Shown here: positions 45,977-55,302 of the stretch, one piece after another
Layout of the letters: the number at the start of each line of letters is the position of its first letter
Position numbering within the stretch: the first letter of the stretch is position 1
NCBI RefSeq assembly: GCF_002699985.1
Contig: NZ_LKBT01000001.1
Coordinates: forward strand, 248,001 to 312,000
Origin: Pseudomonas sp. ICMP 561
GTDB taxonomy: Bacteria > Pseudomonadota > Gammaproteobacteria > Pseudomonadales > Pseudomonadaceae
DNA length: 64,000 bases
Reading direction: 5' to 3'
The notes under the pieces: model-generated
What the model was told of the DNA's origin: nothing
The model's database searches: none
What the model saw: only the letters and a program-made list of their open reading frames with translations
Position numbers and translations under genes: made by a program

Positions 45977-47347
45977 CTAAGGCCGATTGATCTCTTCATC
46001 CTGCACAACCCCATCGGCCTCCCCTTCAGCCTTGACCTCAACCGGCGCTTCAACCTCAGGCTCCGGTTCAACCACCGGTTCAACCGTAGTCTGCATCTGA
46101 TCCTGAACCACCTGCTCATCAACCCGCGGGTCAAGCGCAACCACCAGTGGCGAACTGGACATGCTGTCCGGCATCGCGACGTGGTGCAGTGGCGCATCGT
46201 CCACCTGATGCAGGTGAGTCACGGCTTTAGGTCGGATCAGGAACACCAGCGCCAGTGAAGTCAGGCAGACGAAGGCATAAAGCATATTGCTGCCTAGCGC
46301 CTTCATCAGCGCACCCGCCGCCAGCGGACCAATACTGGCGCCAATGCCGAAAGTCATCAGCAACATTGCCGTCAGCGACACCCGGCGCTCACCTTCCACG
46401 TGGTCGTTGGCGAACGCTACGGCCAGCGGGTAAAGGCTGAATTGAATCAACGACACAATGAAGCCGACGACAAACAACACCTCCAGCGGCATGCTGGGCA
46501 GGATTGCCAAAGGCAACGCCACGACCGTCAGGACGCCGGCAAAAGCCCGCATCAGTTGAGCACGATCATAACGGTCAGAAAGAAGCCCCAGTGGCCACTG
46601 AACCAGCAGGCCGGCCAGAATACAGCAAGCCATGAACATACCAACATGCTCGGTCGACAGGCCCTGTTGCGCTGCATACAGAGGCGCCAGACCATAGAAA
46701 GCACCGACGATAAGTCCCGCACCCAATACGGTTGTCAGCGACTGCGGAACCCGACTGATAAAGAAGCGGGGTTCCAAAGGCGCGGGATGCAGGGGTGCCG
46801 GGTGAATGCTGCGGGTCATCGCCACAGGGACCAGACACAAGGCAAAACACATGGCAACCAGCATCAACAGCTCAGGCCCCAATCCGGGGTGGACCACCAG
46901 AATCATCTGACCCAGTACCAAACCCAGGTAGGACGCGATCATGTAGCCACTGAAGACCATGCCACGCTGCTTGGGGGCTGCCTGCTCATTCAGCCAGCTC
47001 TCGATCACCATGTACTGGCACATCATGCCCAGGCCCACGATCATCCGCAGGAATAGCCAGGCTGGCAGCCAGTCAATCAGGCCAAGGCCCAATACCGCTG
47101 CTCCGACAATCCCAGCACAGGTGGCGTAGGCACGAATATGCCCGACACGACCGATCAGGCGATGCCCGACCTTGCCACCCAGCACCAGCCCCACATAGTT
47201 AGCGGCCATCAACGCACCGATCCACAGGCCATCGACCTGGTCAGCGGACAATCGCAAGGCAAGGTACGTACTCAGAAGACCGGAGCCGGTCAACATCATC
47301 AGGGAGGCAAAATACAGACCCTGAAAGGACTTCCAGATTTGGCGCAT
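45977..47347 (-). CDS. MFS transporter (YcaD-like) with charged C-terminal tail
   Basis: 456 residues with 12 predicted membrane helices between residues 10 and 380. YcaD-like motifs are GLWIGALMAANYVGLVLGGK, GRVGHIRAYATCAGIVGA and MVIESWLNEQAAPKQRG. The substrate is unknown. The last 75 residues form an unusual acidic tail rich in Val, Glu and Pro (VEPEPEVEAPVEVKAEGEAD), probably cytosolic. It is transcribed towards flgZ, downstream of the glutamine-synthetase-like gene (54 bp gap). Confidence 0.82.
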   Translation of the reverse strand: MRQIWKSFQGLYFASLMMLTGSGLLSTYLALRLSADQVDGLWIGALMAANYVGLVLGGKVGHRLIGRVGHIRAYATCAGIVGAAVLGLGLIDWLPAWLFLRMIVGLGMMCQYMVIESWLNEQAAPKQRGMVFSGYMIASYLGLVLGQMILVVHPGLGPELLMLVAMCFALCLVPVAMTRSIHPAPLHPAPLEPRFFISRVPQSLTTVLGAGLIVGAFYGLAPLYAAQQGLSTEHVGMFMACCILAGLLVQWPLGLLSDRYDRAQLMRAFAGVLTVVALPLAILPSMPLEVLFVVGFIVSLIQFSLYPLAVAFANDHVEGERRVSLTAMLLMTFGIGASIGPLAAGALMKALGSNMLYAFVCLTSLALVFLIRPKAVTHLHQVDDAPLHHVAMPDSMSSSPLVVALDPRVDEQVVQDQMQTTVEPVVEPEPEVEAPVEVKAEGEADGVVQDEEINRP

Positions 47348-47401
47348 CGACTTTCCAAAAATTAGGAGCCGCCGAAATGGACGTCTCCTGAAACACGATT
47401 C

Positions 47402-48745
47402 TTAAGCCTGGGCAGCCAGAATGCGCCGTTCCCAGGGGGTGATTTCATCAAAAAAACTGGTCAGTTCCAGGGTCTTCGATGCGATGTAGCCTTCGATGAA
47501 CTCAACGCCAAACAGTTCCTTGGCCAACTGACTGCGTTTCAGACGCTCCAAAGCGGCATGCAAGGTACATGGCAATGACAATTCATCCGGCACATGAATA
47601 TCGCCCTGGGTCGGGGCCGTCGGCTCCAGTTGCTGATCGATACCATGAAGCCCTGCTGCCAGGCTTGCCGCTATCGCCAGATAGGGGTTGGCGTCTGCGC
47701 CCGGCAAGCGGTTTTCAACACGTCTGGCTGCCGGTCCACTGGCCGGAATACGTAATCCCGCCGACCGATTGTCATGGGACCAACAGGCGTTATTCGGCGA
47801 AGCAAATGGATGATACAAACGCTGGTACGAATTCACGTTTGGAGCAAGCAGCGCCGTGAAGTCAGCCATGCAAGCTTGCTGACCGGCAATGAACTGCCGG
47901 AACAGTGCCGTTGGCTCGCCCTGCTCGTCGCTGAACACATTCGCGCCAGTGACCGAATCAACCACACTTTGATGAATATGCATCGAACTGCCCGCCGTAT
48001 GCGCCAGCGGTTTTGCCATGCACACCACGATCAAACCATGCTTGAGCGCCACTTCCTTTAGCAAGTGCTTGAACAGCAGCGTCTGATCGGCGAGCAGCAG
48101 CGGATCGCCGTGAAGCAGATTGATCTCGAACTGGCTGACACCCATTTCATGCATGAAGGTGTCACGGGGCAGACCCAGTGCAGCCATGCATTTATAGACT
48201 TCGCTGAAGAACGGCCGCAGACCATTGTTGGAACTGACACTGAACGCTGAGTACCCTTCCTCGCGACGGCCATCGATTCCGGCTGGCGGCTGAAAAGGCC
48301 TGGCCGGATCGGGATTTGGCGCAAAGACAAAAAACTCCAGCTCGGTAGCAACCACCGGTGCCAGTCCACGCTCGGCATAACGAGCGATCACTGCCTTGAG
48401 CAAGCTTCGGGTAGACAGATTACAGGCTCCACCGCCCAGCTCTTCGGTATCACAGATCGCCAGCGCGCGAGGCTCGGCACTCCACGGCAAGCGATGGATC
48501 TGCTGCGCATCGGGGATCATTGCCACATCACCGTCATCGCTGCCGTAAAAACGCGAAGGCGGATACCCGCCCATGATGCATTGCAACAGAACACCCCGGG
48601 CCATCTGCAAACGCCGACCTTCAAGAAAGCCTTCGGCAGTCATCACTTTGCCGCGGGGTATTCCATTTAGATCAGGGGTGATGCATTCAACTTCATCAAT
48701 GCCCTTCAATCGCTGTGCGAGCGTGTTGTGGCCATCGCTGGTCAT
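47402..48745 (-). CDS. Glutamine synthetase family protein, probable gamma-glutamylpolyamine synthetase
   Basis: 447 residues, close to the PuuA/PauA group that ligates glutamate to putrescine or other polyamines. N-terminal beta-grasp (ECITPDLNGIPRGKVMTAEG) and catalytic signatures VATELEFFVFAPNPD, EMGVSQFEINLLHGDPLLLA, MAKPLAHTAGSSMHIHQSV, NSYQRLYHPFASPNNACWSH and NRSAGLRIPASG are all present. The shorter length and the lack of an adenylylation loop argue against housekeeping GlnA. P. aeruginosa has a similar gene near its flgMNZ locus. GGAAGGA lies before the ATG. Substrate assignment is by family only. Confidence 0.85.
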   Translation of the reverse strand: MTSDGHNTLAQRLKGIDEVECITPDLNGIPRGKVMTAEGFLEGRRLQMARGVLLQCIMGGYPPSRFYGSDDGDVAMIPDAQQIHRLPWSAEPRALAICDTEELGGGACNLSTRSLLKAVIARYAERGLAPVVATELEFFVFAPNPDPARPFQPPAGIDGRREEGYSAFSVSSNNGLRPFFSEVYKCMAALGLPRDTFMHEMGVSQFEINLLHGDPLLLADQTLLFKHLLKEVALKHGLIVVCMAKPLAHTAGSSMHIHQSVVDSVTGANVFSDEQGEPTALFRQFIAGQQACMADFTALLAPNVNSYQRLYHPFASPNNACWSHDNRSAGLRIPASGPAARRVENRLPGADANPYLAIAASLAAGLHGIDQQLEPTAPTQGDIHVPDELSLPCTLHAALERLKRSQLAKELFGVEFIEGYIASKTLELTSFFDEITPWERRILAAQA

Positions 48746-48866
48746 GACTCGAATCCTTCCTTTTTCTTACGGAGCGCTCCGTAGCTGGACGTACAAAATA
48801 CGCACCACGTGTGGAGACTTTCAAGTATCAGAGGCTGATCAGCAGCAGGAGCGACCCGAACAGCTG

Positions 48867-48891
48867 AAAAAAACCCACCGTTCAAGGTGGG
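48867..48891 (-). terminator. Terminator of the response regulator/kinase pair
   Basis: CCCACC (48,874-48,879) and GGTGGG (48,886-48,891) with a six-base loop, then seven T residues on the minus strand, 55 bp past the kinase stop. Confidence 0.85.
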
Positions 48892-48945
48892 CTGATGAGT
48901 GCGCCGGGGTGTCCGGATTGTTTTGAAGAGCTCAGTAAACGATGA

Positions 48946-49638
48946 CTAAGGCAAATAGATCCGAAACAGCCCGCCCCCTAGGGCACCGCCATTAGCCAGC
49001 TCAATCCGCCCATGCACTCCATTACGCTGATGCTGCTCAGCAATGCGAGCGGCGAAGTAAAGTCCGAGGCCGGTGCTGCCGCTGGCCTGGTTGATACCCA
49101 GTGCGTAATCAGCCTGCTTCTCAAGCATGCTTGCGGAAAAGCCTGCACCGTCGTCATTGATCGCGATGCAGAGTTGCCCGACCTCTTCGCTGACGCTGAT
49201 GGCAATGGACTTGCGGGCATAACGAATGGCGTTGATGGTGACGTTACCCACCACCGTGCCGATCAATTCGCGGTCGAAGAAACCCAGCGGGATGAGCGCA
49301 TCGACTTCGCAGGTCGCCACGATACCGCGACTGTTCAACACTTCTTGATGATGAGCCAGTTGGCCTTCGATGAAGTCGTCCATCTCATGGTAATCAGGGC
49401 GCAGGGGCAGCTGATTGACGTCCAGCTTGTAGAGGCCGAGTAACTGCACGAGCATGCCATTGAGCCGGGCAAACTCGTACTCGATCACTCCATGTTCCGG
49501 GGTGTCTCGCTGCTCGTCGGTCAACTTCGCAAGCCATCGGTTGTGAGACTGACCCAGTGTCGACAGGGAGTTCTTCATATCATGTACCGTCGACGCAATG
49601 ACCATGGAAAAATCCATACTCGTTTCGTTTTCGCTCAT
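48946..49638 (-). CDS. Small soluble sensor histidine kinase
   Basis: 230 residues. A dimerisation helix carries the phospho-acceptor in STVHDMKNSLSTL. The ATPase domain has the N box VVGNVTINAIRYARKSI, G1 NDDGAGFS and G2 GSTGLGLYFAARI. There is no sensor domain and no membrane segment, so the input must come from a partner. Its start overlaps the stop of the TPR response regulator gene by four bases (ATGA), making the two a coupled pair. The same pair lies near flgZ in other pseudomonads. The output is unknown. Confidence 0.88.
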   Translation of the reverse strand: MSENETSMDFSMVIASTVHDMKNSLSTLGQSHNRWLAKLTDEQRDTPEHGVIEYEFARLNGMLVQLLGLYKLDVNQLPLRPDYHEMDDFIEGQLAHHQEVLNSRGIVATCEVDALIPLGFFDRELIGTVVGNVTINAIRYARKSIAISVSEEVGQLCIAINDDGAGFSASMLEKQADYALGINQASGSTGLGLYFAARIAEQHQRNGVHGRIELANGGALGGGLFRIYLP

Positions 49639-51239
49639 GCTCCAAATGCCTTGCTCTGCAGTTTTTGATAACGCTCGAAACGCGGGTCACTCTCCGGCAT
49701 CTTGCCAACCATTCTCAGGCAGGCGCGACACTCTTCCAGTTTCGCTGCGTCAGGTGCTGTCGCCATGGAATGGAGCAATGCCTGCGCCAGATTCAAGGCG
49801 ATACTGATGTTCTTGGCTTGCAGTGCCAGAGCGCGACGGAAAAAATCCTGCGCATCGTTGAGATTACCGGCCTTGTAGGTGCGCACGCCCTGAACGTTGA
49901 GCTCGATGGCAGCTTTGTTGGCACCGAGGATCGTGGGGTCATCCGTCTGTTTGGCGATGCTTTGCATCACCTGCGGGTCATCACCGTAAATCTCGGCGCA
50001 GCTTTTCAACACGCCCGCCCCCGCCTCTTCATGCCCAAGACTCTGCAATTGCGAAGCAACGGCCAACGCGGCATCAGCACTCAGGAACTGGTCCATGTTC
50101 TGCAAGCGACCCATCGCATCCGCAGTCAGCTTGGCAGCCATCTCAGGATCGGAATGCTTGACGCTGGCAGCCTTCATCAGCCGCGTGCGCACCTGAAGCC
50201 CCTGGTCGGCACCGTTTTCCTTGGCGACCTCACTCAGCGTCTGATTGATCTCAACACGAGCACGCGCATCCAGGCCTTGTTCACCACCGCGACTGATCAA
50301 TGCCTGAGCGAAACCAAGATTGGTTTCCGGATTTTTGAAACGCGAAAACTGACCTTGGTTGACCGCCTGGCGAAAGGCCTTGGAAGCACCGTCAAAATCG
50401 TTGTTGTCCAGCGCTAGCTTGCCGAGCAATGTTTGTCGGCGCACTGCCAGTGGAGAAATCTTGACCGCGTCTTCCAGCACTTTCTGGGCCCGCACCACAT
50501 CACCACGTGCAACCAGCGCCTCGGCCAAGCCATCGTAAAGGGTTGGCATACCGGGAAAGGCTTTTATGGCCGCATCAAAAACGGCCTGGGCATCGGCGTG
50601 CTTGTTGCGCTTGAGCAATAGATTGCCGAGGGCCGCGTAAGCCCAAGGGGCCGGGCGATCAGCCAGAATTGACTTGAGGAATGCTTCAAGGGGTTCAAAT
50701 TGTTTGAGGTCGCGCAGTGCGTCCGCCTTGTACCGCAAACACAGCGGTGCATAGCGCGGGTCCTGCTTGGTCAGGGCCACGCAGGCGGCGAGCACTTCAG
50801 CAGGCTTGCCGCGATCCAGCGCCTGCAGGATTGGCTTGAGTACGCCCTTGCGCTGCACCAGTTTTTCAAGACGCTGCGCCAGGCCTGCCCGGTTGAAAGG
50901 CTTGGTCAGGTAAGCATCCGGTTCCCATTCCAGAGCACTCATTACCATGGCCTGGCTGTTTTCCGCCGTGACCATGACAAATACGCTTTCGTGGCTCAAC
51001 AACCGGTCGACCATCAGGTCTTCGAGCACATGCTGGCCGTTTTTCTTGCCGTCACCGAGATTGAAGTCATGCAGAACAAAATCGTAGCGCTTCTGCGAGC
51101 ACATCTTCAGCGCCTGCTCTCCGGTGTCGGCGGTGTCGACATCCCTCACCCCCAATTCACGCAGCATAGAGCGCACCGAACTGCGGAAGTCGGAGAAGTC
51201 GTCGACGATCAGAAAACTTTTTTGGTTGTACGCCAGCAT
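49635..51239 (-). CDS. Response regulator with TPR repeats
   Basis: 534 residues: a receiver domain (1-130) with IVDDFSDFRSSVRSML and the phospho-acceptor Asp58 (VLHDFNLGDGKKNG), then tetratricopeptide repeats over about 140-530 (for example WAYAALGNLLLKRNKHADAQ and ALLHSMATAPDAAKLEECRA). There is no DNA-binding or enzymatic output domain, so it probably acts by protein contacts. AGGATCCCTG precedes the ATG. It is translationally coupled to the kinase downstream. Confidence 0.88.
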   Translation of the reverse strand: MLAYNQKSFLIVDDFSDFRSSVRSMLRELGVRDVDTADTGEQALKMCSQKRYDFVLHDFNLGDGKKNGQHVLEDLMVDRLLSHESVFVMVTAENSQAMVMSALEWEPDAYLTKPFNRAGLAQRLEKLVQRKGVLKPILQALDRGKPAEVLAACVALTKQDPRYAPLCLRYKADALRDLKQFEPLEAFLKSILADRPAPWAYAALGNLLLKRNKHADAQAVFDAAIKAFPGMPTLYDGLAEALVARGDVVRAQKVLEDAVKISPLAVRRQTLLGKLALDNNDFDGASKAFRQAVNQGQFSRFKNPETNLGFAQALISRGGEQGLDARARVEINQTLSEVAKENGADQGLQVRTRLMKAASVKHSDPEMAAKLTADAMGRLQNMDQFLSADAALAVASQLQSLGHEEAGAGVLKSCAEIYGDDPQVMQSIAKQTDDPTILGANKAAIELNVQGVRTYKAGNLNDAQDFFRRALALQAKNISIALNLAQALLHSMATAPDAAKLEECRACLRMVGKMPESDPRFERYQKLQSKAFGA

Positions 51240-51806
51240 CAGGGATCCTGTCAGGGAAGAAAGAAGATGAGCCCAAAGGCAAACATATAGACGGGTCCAG
51301 CTTCGCTACCCATTTTTGGCGTGCAATTACCAGTAAATAGCATTACGCCATCACACACATTCTACATCAAAGCTCTGCTACAGGGCTCTGAACGGCACGT
51401 TGCGGCCTTGCCCGGTTCACGTACATCACCACCGTGTGAAATCAAACGAGCCATCACCGATATGACGTTTATCGGCACCCTGCCAGTTTTCTGGAGCCTG
51501 AATAATGGCCGGTGACTGTGTTTTGATAGGTGGTCTGTGGGAGTCAGAAATCGAGCTGCAAAACAGAAAAACTCACAAAATAAGTTTCTGTAGGAGCGCA
51601 CGAGCAATGCGAGGCCGCGATGGCGTTCTGTCTGACACACCGCAATCGCGGCCTCGCGTTGCTCGTGCGCGCCTACAGGACCACCGTTTACTGAGCGACT
51701 TGAGCGTCGAAAGCAAGGGATTCGAAAAAAATTGCGTATCCCCTGTCCCCTTTCTTCGCCTCACCGGTCATCACAGGTAAGTGAACAAATATGAGAGCCT
51801 ACCTCC
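51240..51806. other. Intergenic region between the response regulator and the TonB receptor genes
   Basis: 567 bp between divergent genes. It contains the REP doublet at 51,588-51,678. I see no convincing Fur box ahead of the receptor and no credible small gene. Confidence 0.6.
51588..51678. repeat. REP doublet, GCAATGCGAGGCCGCG variant
   Basis: Imperfect inverted arms at 51,588-51,621 and 51,645-51,678, beginning CTGTAGGAGCGCACGAGCAA. This core differs from the other REPs in the window. Confidence 0.88.
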
Positions 51807-54212
51807 ATGTCCCCAGCGTCGCCTTTTCGTTTGCGCCCCTTGCTGCATTTCAGCCTCTTGCTGACCTTGAGTTCCAGTCCACTCTTCATTTCCTCCAGTT
51901 GGGCCGAGGGAGCAGACCGTCGCACTTACGAGGTGCCCGCAGGCAGTCTGGGCGCGGCGCTTACCCGCTTTGCCGGTCAGGCTGGCGTCAACCTGTCGGT
52001 GGACCCAGCCCTGGTAAGTGGTCGTAACAGCGCCGGACTGTCTGGCGATTATGCGGTGGAAGAAGGCTTCTCACGCTTGCTGCAAGGTTCCGGCCTGCAA
52101 CTGGTGTCGGTGGCGGATCATGCTTACACCCTGATCCCGGCGCCGGAAGGCAGCAGTAGCCTGCAACTGGCGCCGACCTCGATCCTTGGTGCAACAGGCT
52201 CGACGGACGGTCAAGCCTACGCCGGAGGCCAGGTGGCTCGCCGCGGATCCCAGGGCCTGCTTGGCTCGCGGGATTTCATGGACACGCCGTTCAGCATGAC
52301 CACCTACACCAGCAAGACGGTCAAGGATCAACAGGCCAGAACCCTGGGCGACCTGGTCGCCAGCGATCCTTCGGTACGTGCGACCAACCCCGCAGGCGGG
52401 CGTTACGAACAGTTCACCATCCGCGGCCTGAGCCTGTTCAACAGCGACGTTTCCTATAACGGTCTGTACGGCATTTTGCCGACCTATACGATCGACATGG
52501 AAATGGCTGACCGGGTGGACATCCTCAAAGGCCCGAGTCAACTGGTCAACGGCATATCACCGCGAGGCAGCGTCGGTGGCGGCATCAACGTGGTGCCCAA
52601 GCGCGCGACTGACAAGCCCATCACCGAGCTCACCGGCAGCTACGCCTCCAATAACCAGTTGGGGACCGCCATCGACGTCGGCCGCCGGTTTGGTGACGAG
52701 GGCAAGTTCGGCATCCGCTTCAACGGCGTCAAGCAATCAGGCGACACCGAATGGGACCATCAGAGCGTCGACCGCGAGATGGCGGTGCTGGGTCTGGATT
52801 TCCGTGGCGAACGCCTGCGTCTGTCAACAGACATCGGGCACACCGAACGTGACACCGATGCCCCCCAGGAACGCGTACAGATCTCTGCCGCCGCACAAGT
52901 GCCGAACGCCAATGACGTGCGTCGCAACTACGCGCAAGCCTGGAGCCAGGCGCGCACCCGAGATACCTTTGGTGCTGTGAACGCCGAGTATGACGTTAGC
53001 GATTCGGTCATGGTGTACGGCGGCGTGGGCGCGCGGAAAAGTAACCACGACTTTCTCCGCCATGCCGTTTCAATCCTGAATGATGCGGGCGATTTCAGCG
53101 TCCCGCCTCGCGACTTCACCCGTGATGAAAATGTCCGTACGGCCACTGCGGGCGTGCGCAACTGGTTCCAGACCGGTCCTGTGAGCCATGAAGTCAATCT
53201 GGCCGCCAGTTACTTCTACATGGACTTCGAAAATGGCGGGGCGCGCTATGCATCATCTAATAGCAACCTGTTCGATCCAGTGGCCACGCCAACGCCCAGC
53301 AATCCCACACGGCAAGATGCAAAGGTTTACACAGAGAGTCGCTACAACAGCGTGGCCTTGTCCGACACCCTCGGCTTTTTCGATGACCGCCTGCTGCTGA
53401 CACTGGGTGCCCGCTGGCAACGAGTCGAGGTCGATGACTGGAGCGATAACTTCAAAGGTAAAACGGGCTACAACGAGGAGAAGATCTCACCCTCGGGCGG
53501 CATCCTCTACAAAGTGACCGATCAACTGTCGGTGTATGCCAATTACATGGAAGGGCTGAGCCAGGGCAAGATTGCTCCTTCTACCGCAAGTAACGCAGAC
53601 GACATCTTTCCGCCCTTCCTCAGCCGTCAGGTTGAGGTGGGCACCAAATACGACCTGGGCACCTTCGCTTTCACCGCCAGCGTCTTCAGAATCAAACAGC
53701 CGGCTTACGAAAGGAACGAGATCTCCACCCGCTTTGGTCCAAACGGCAAGCGTGAAAACACCGGCGTCGAACTCACCCTGTTCGGCGAGCCACTTGAAGG
53801 CGTCCGCCTGCTGGGCGGCGTGATGTACATCGACAGCGAATTGACTGGCACAGTCAATGGCACCTTCGACGGCAAACGCGCGCCCGCCACACCTGAATAC
53901 AACGTCAATCTGGGGGCCGAGTGGGACGTGCCTAATGTTAAAGGCCTGACCCTGACCGGCCGCGGCATTTACTCCAGCTCTCAGTACCTGAACCAGGCCA
54001 ACACCAAGGAAATCGACTCGTGGGAGCGCTTCGACGTAGGCGCACGCTATGCGTTCAAGGTTGACGACAAGGACGTAACCCTGCGCGCTAACATCGAAAA
54101 CGTTATGGATAAACGCTTCTGGAGTTCGGCAGGTGCGTCGGATGACAGCGAGCCAGGTCTGACCCTCTCTACGCCACGGACTTATCTGGTTTCGGCGACG
54201 ATCGGGTTTTAA
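51807..54212 (+). CDS. TonB-dependent siderophore receptor with signalling (STN) domain
   Basis: An outer-membrane receptor of 801 residues with a signal peptide ending near SSWAEG. A STN/secretin-TonB short N-terminal domain follows (about 37-115, RTYEVPAGSLGAALTRFAGQ). The plug (about 150-260) has QGLLGSRDFMDTPFSMTTYT, then TIRGLSLFNSDVSYNGLYG. The beta-barrel runs to the C-terminal LSTPRTYLVSATIGF with a final Phe. The STN domain marks transducers that signal to a FecR/FpvR-type anti-sigma factor, but no sigma/anti-sigma pair adjoins it. The sequence is of the FpvA/ferrichrome-receptor group. The ribosome site is weak. Confidence 0.93.
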   Translation: MSPASPFRLRPLLHFSLLLTLSSSPLFISSSWAEGADRRTYEVPAGSLGAALTRFAGQAGVNLSVDPALVSGRNSAGLSGDYAVEEGFSRLLQGSGLQLVSVADHAYTLIPAPEGSSSLQLAPTSILGATGSTDGQAYAGGQVARRGSQGLLGSRDFMDTPFSMTTYTSKTVKDQQARTLGDLVASDPSVRATNPAGGRYEQFTIRGLSLFNSDVSYNGLYGILPTYTIDMEMADRVDILKGPSQLVNGISPRGSVGGGINVVPKRATDKPITELTGSYASNNQLGTAIDVGRRFGDEGKFGIRFNGVKQSGDTEWDHQSVDREMAVLGLDFRGERLRLSTDIGHTERDTDAPQERVQISAAAQVPNANDVRRNYAQAWSQARTRDTFGAVNAEYDVSDSVMVYGGVGARKSNHDFLRHAVSILNDAGDFSVPPRDFTRDENVRTATAGVRNWFQTGPVSHEVNLAASYFYMDFENGGARYASSNSNLFDPVATPTPSNPTRQDAKVYTESRYNSVALSDTLGFFDDRLLLTLGARWQRVEVDDWSDNFKGKTGYNEEKISPSGGILYKVTDQLSVYANYMEGLSQGKIAPSTASNADDIFPPFLSRQVEVGTKYDLGTFAFTASVFRIKQPAYERNEISTRFGPNGKRENTGVELTLFGEPLEGVRLLGGVMYIDSELTGTVNGTFDGKRAPATPEYNVNLGAEWDVPNVKGLTLTGRGIYSSSQYLNQANTKEIDSWERFDVGARYAFKVDDKDVTLRANIENVMDKRFWSSAGASDDSEPGLTLSTPRTYLVSATIGF

Positions 54213-54350
54213 GCGCTACTGAATGAGCAGCGCCCAAGGACGGGCGCACCCTGCTCGCCATTCTGAAACGGTGCAATGCCGTACAGGAACCTGAGTGACC
54301 GGTATCGGGTCGCATACAAAGTTGCTTTATTCACGCAGCAAACACGCCTA

Positions 54351-54435
54351 TAGGAGCGCGCTTGCCCGCGATAGCGTCAACGCAGCCGAAAGATTTATCG
54401 ACTAACAGATCGAATCGCGGGCAAGCGCGCTCCTA
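54351..54435. repeat. REP doublet
   Basis: Arms at 54,351-54,372 and 54,414-54,435 (TAGGAGCGCGCTTGCCCGCG and complement), perfect over 22 bp. It marks the boundary between the receptor gene and the accessory region. Confidence 0.88.
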
Positions 54436-54508
54436 CAAATCATATGTTTGCTGCGCGACATTGCGCCCCTTGCCTGTGGGCGACCTTCTACAGACTGATT
54501 CCAATCGC

Positions 54509-54859
54509 ATGTTGATGACAGGAGCTTTCAACCTGAACCCCGTAACCCCGGATGGCCGTTATTTCATTGTCAAAGGGCAACTGTGGCGCTGCTCCAATCC
54601 TGCACTGGATGAGAATGAGCGCCAGCGCCTGGTGAAAGACCTGATGGCCGCACGCCGCTCCGTCAAGGCAGCAAAGGCGTCGGGTGATCCTGATGAGATG
54701 ACGGCGGCGAGATCAGCCGTTCAGTCGGCGAAAGTGGCCTTGGGGGAACGTGGGCCGGTGTGGTGGAAGGACGGTGCATCGGACTTCAACAGGCACAAGA
54801 TCGTCAATACACCGTACGCGGAGTGGTATCGGTCGCTGGGAGACGCCCCACCCCGTTAG
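54509..54859 (+). CDS. Conserved hypothetical protein
   Basis: 116 residues from MLMTGAFNLNPVTPDG; the longer open frame starts inside the REP doublet. The core DGRYFIVKGQLWRCSNPALD, an Arg/Ala-rich helix (LMAARRSVKAAKASGDPDEM) and GPVWWKDGASDFNRHKIVNT look like a small soluble protein that I have seen widely in proteobacteria without a function. No clear ribosome site. An alternative start is an ATG two codons on. The stop overlaps the end of the broken LysR gene, which is convergent. Confidence 0.72.
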   Translation: MLMTGAFNLNPVTPDGRYFIVKGQLWRCSNPALDENERQRLVKDLMAARRSVKAAKASGDPDEMTAARSAVQSAKVALGERGPVWWKDGASDFNRHKIVNTPYAEWYRSLGDAPPR

Positions 54860-55266
54860 ATTGATGAAAATGTCTGCCGCTCCGAGAACCACTCCAGCGC
54901 CTTCGCTTTGAATGCTTCGGCCGCAGGGGTTAGCGGGTAACGCTGATCGTAAGCCAGGACGATTCGCTGAGGAGGAAGTGCCTGTTTGATCGGGCGACAG
55001 ACCAGCGGCAAGCCATCGTAGCTTCTGTCACCGAAGGGCCTGGTATAGGTCAGCGCTACACCAAACCCGTTGGCGACCAGACTGCGCTGAAATTCAAAGC
55101 TATGAGCCCGGGTGACGTTCTCGGGGACAAGACCGAAGATATTGAACAGATCCAGCACGTGCTGCCAGCTGTGATGTCTGATCCGTGACCACCAGATTGC
55201 AGGCGCTGAGTGCCTCCATACTCACGTAAGACTCAGTGGCTAACGGGTGATCGGCAGCCATTAGCG
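54856..55266 (-). pseudogene. Truncated and frameshifted LysR-type regulator remnant
   Basis: The minus strand holds only the C-terminal part of a LysR effector-binding domain. Segment 1 (about 55,266-55,165) reads ADHPLATESYVSMEALSACN, then LVVTDQ. Segment 2 (about 55,163-54,856) reads HHSWQHVLDLFNIFGLVPEN and ends at ERQTFSSI. The two lie in different frames: one extra base between GATCAG and CATCAC breaks them. The helix-turn-helix half is absent, cut off at about 55,266 where phage-like sequence starts. The gene cannot make a working regulator. Confidence 0.82.
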
Positions 55267-55302
55267 CGTGAGCCGTCAACTGGCAGAGTTCCAGGCGTTC
55301 AG

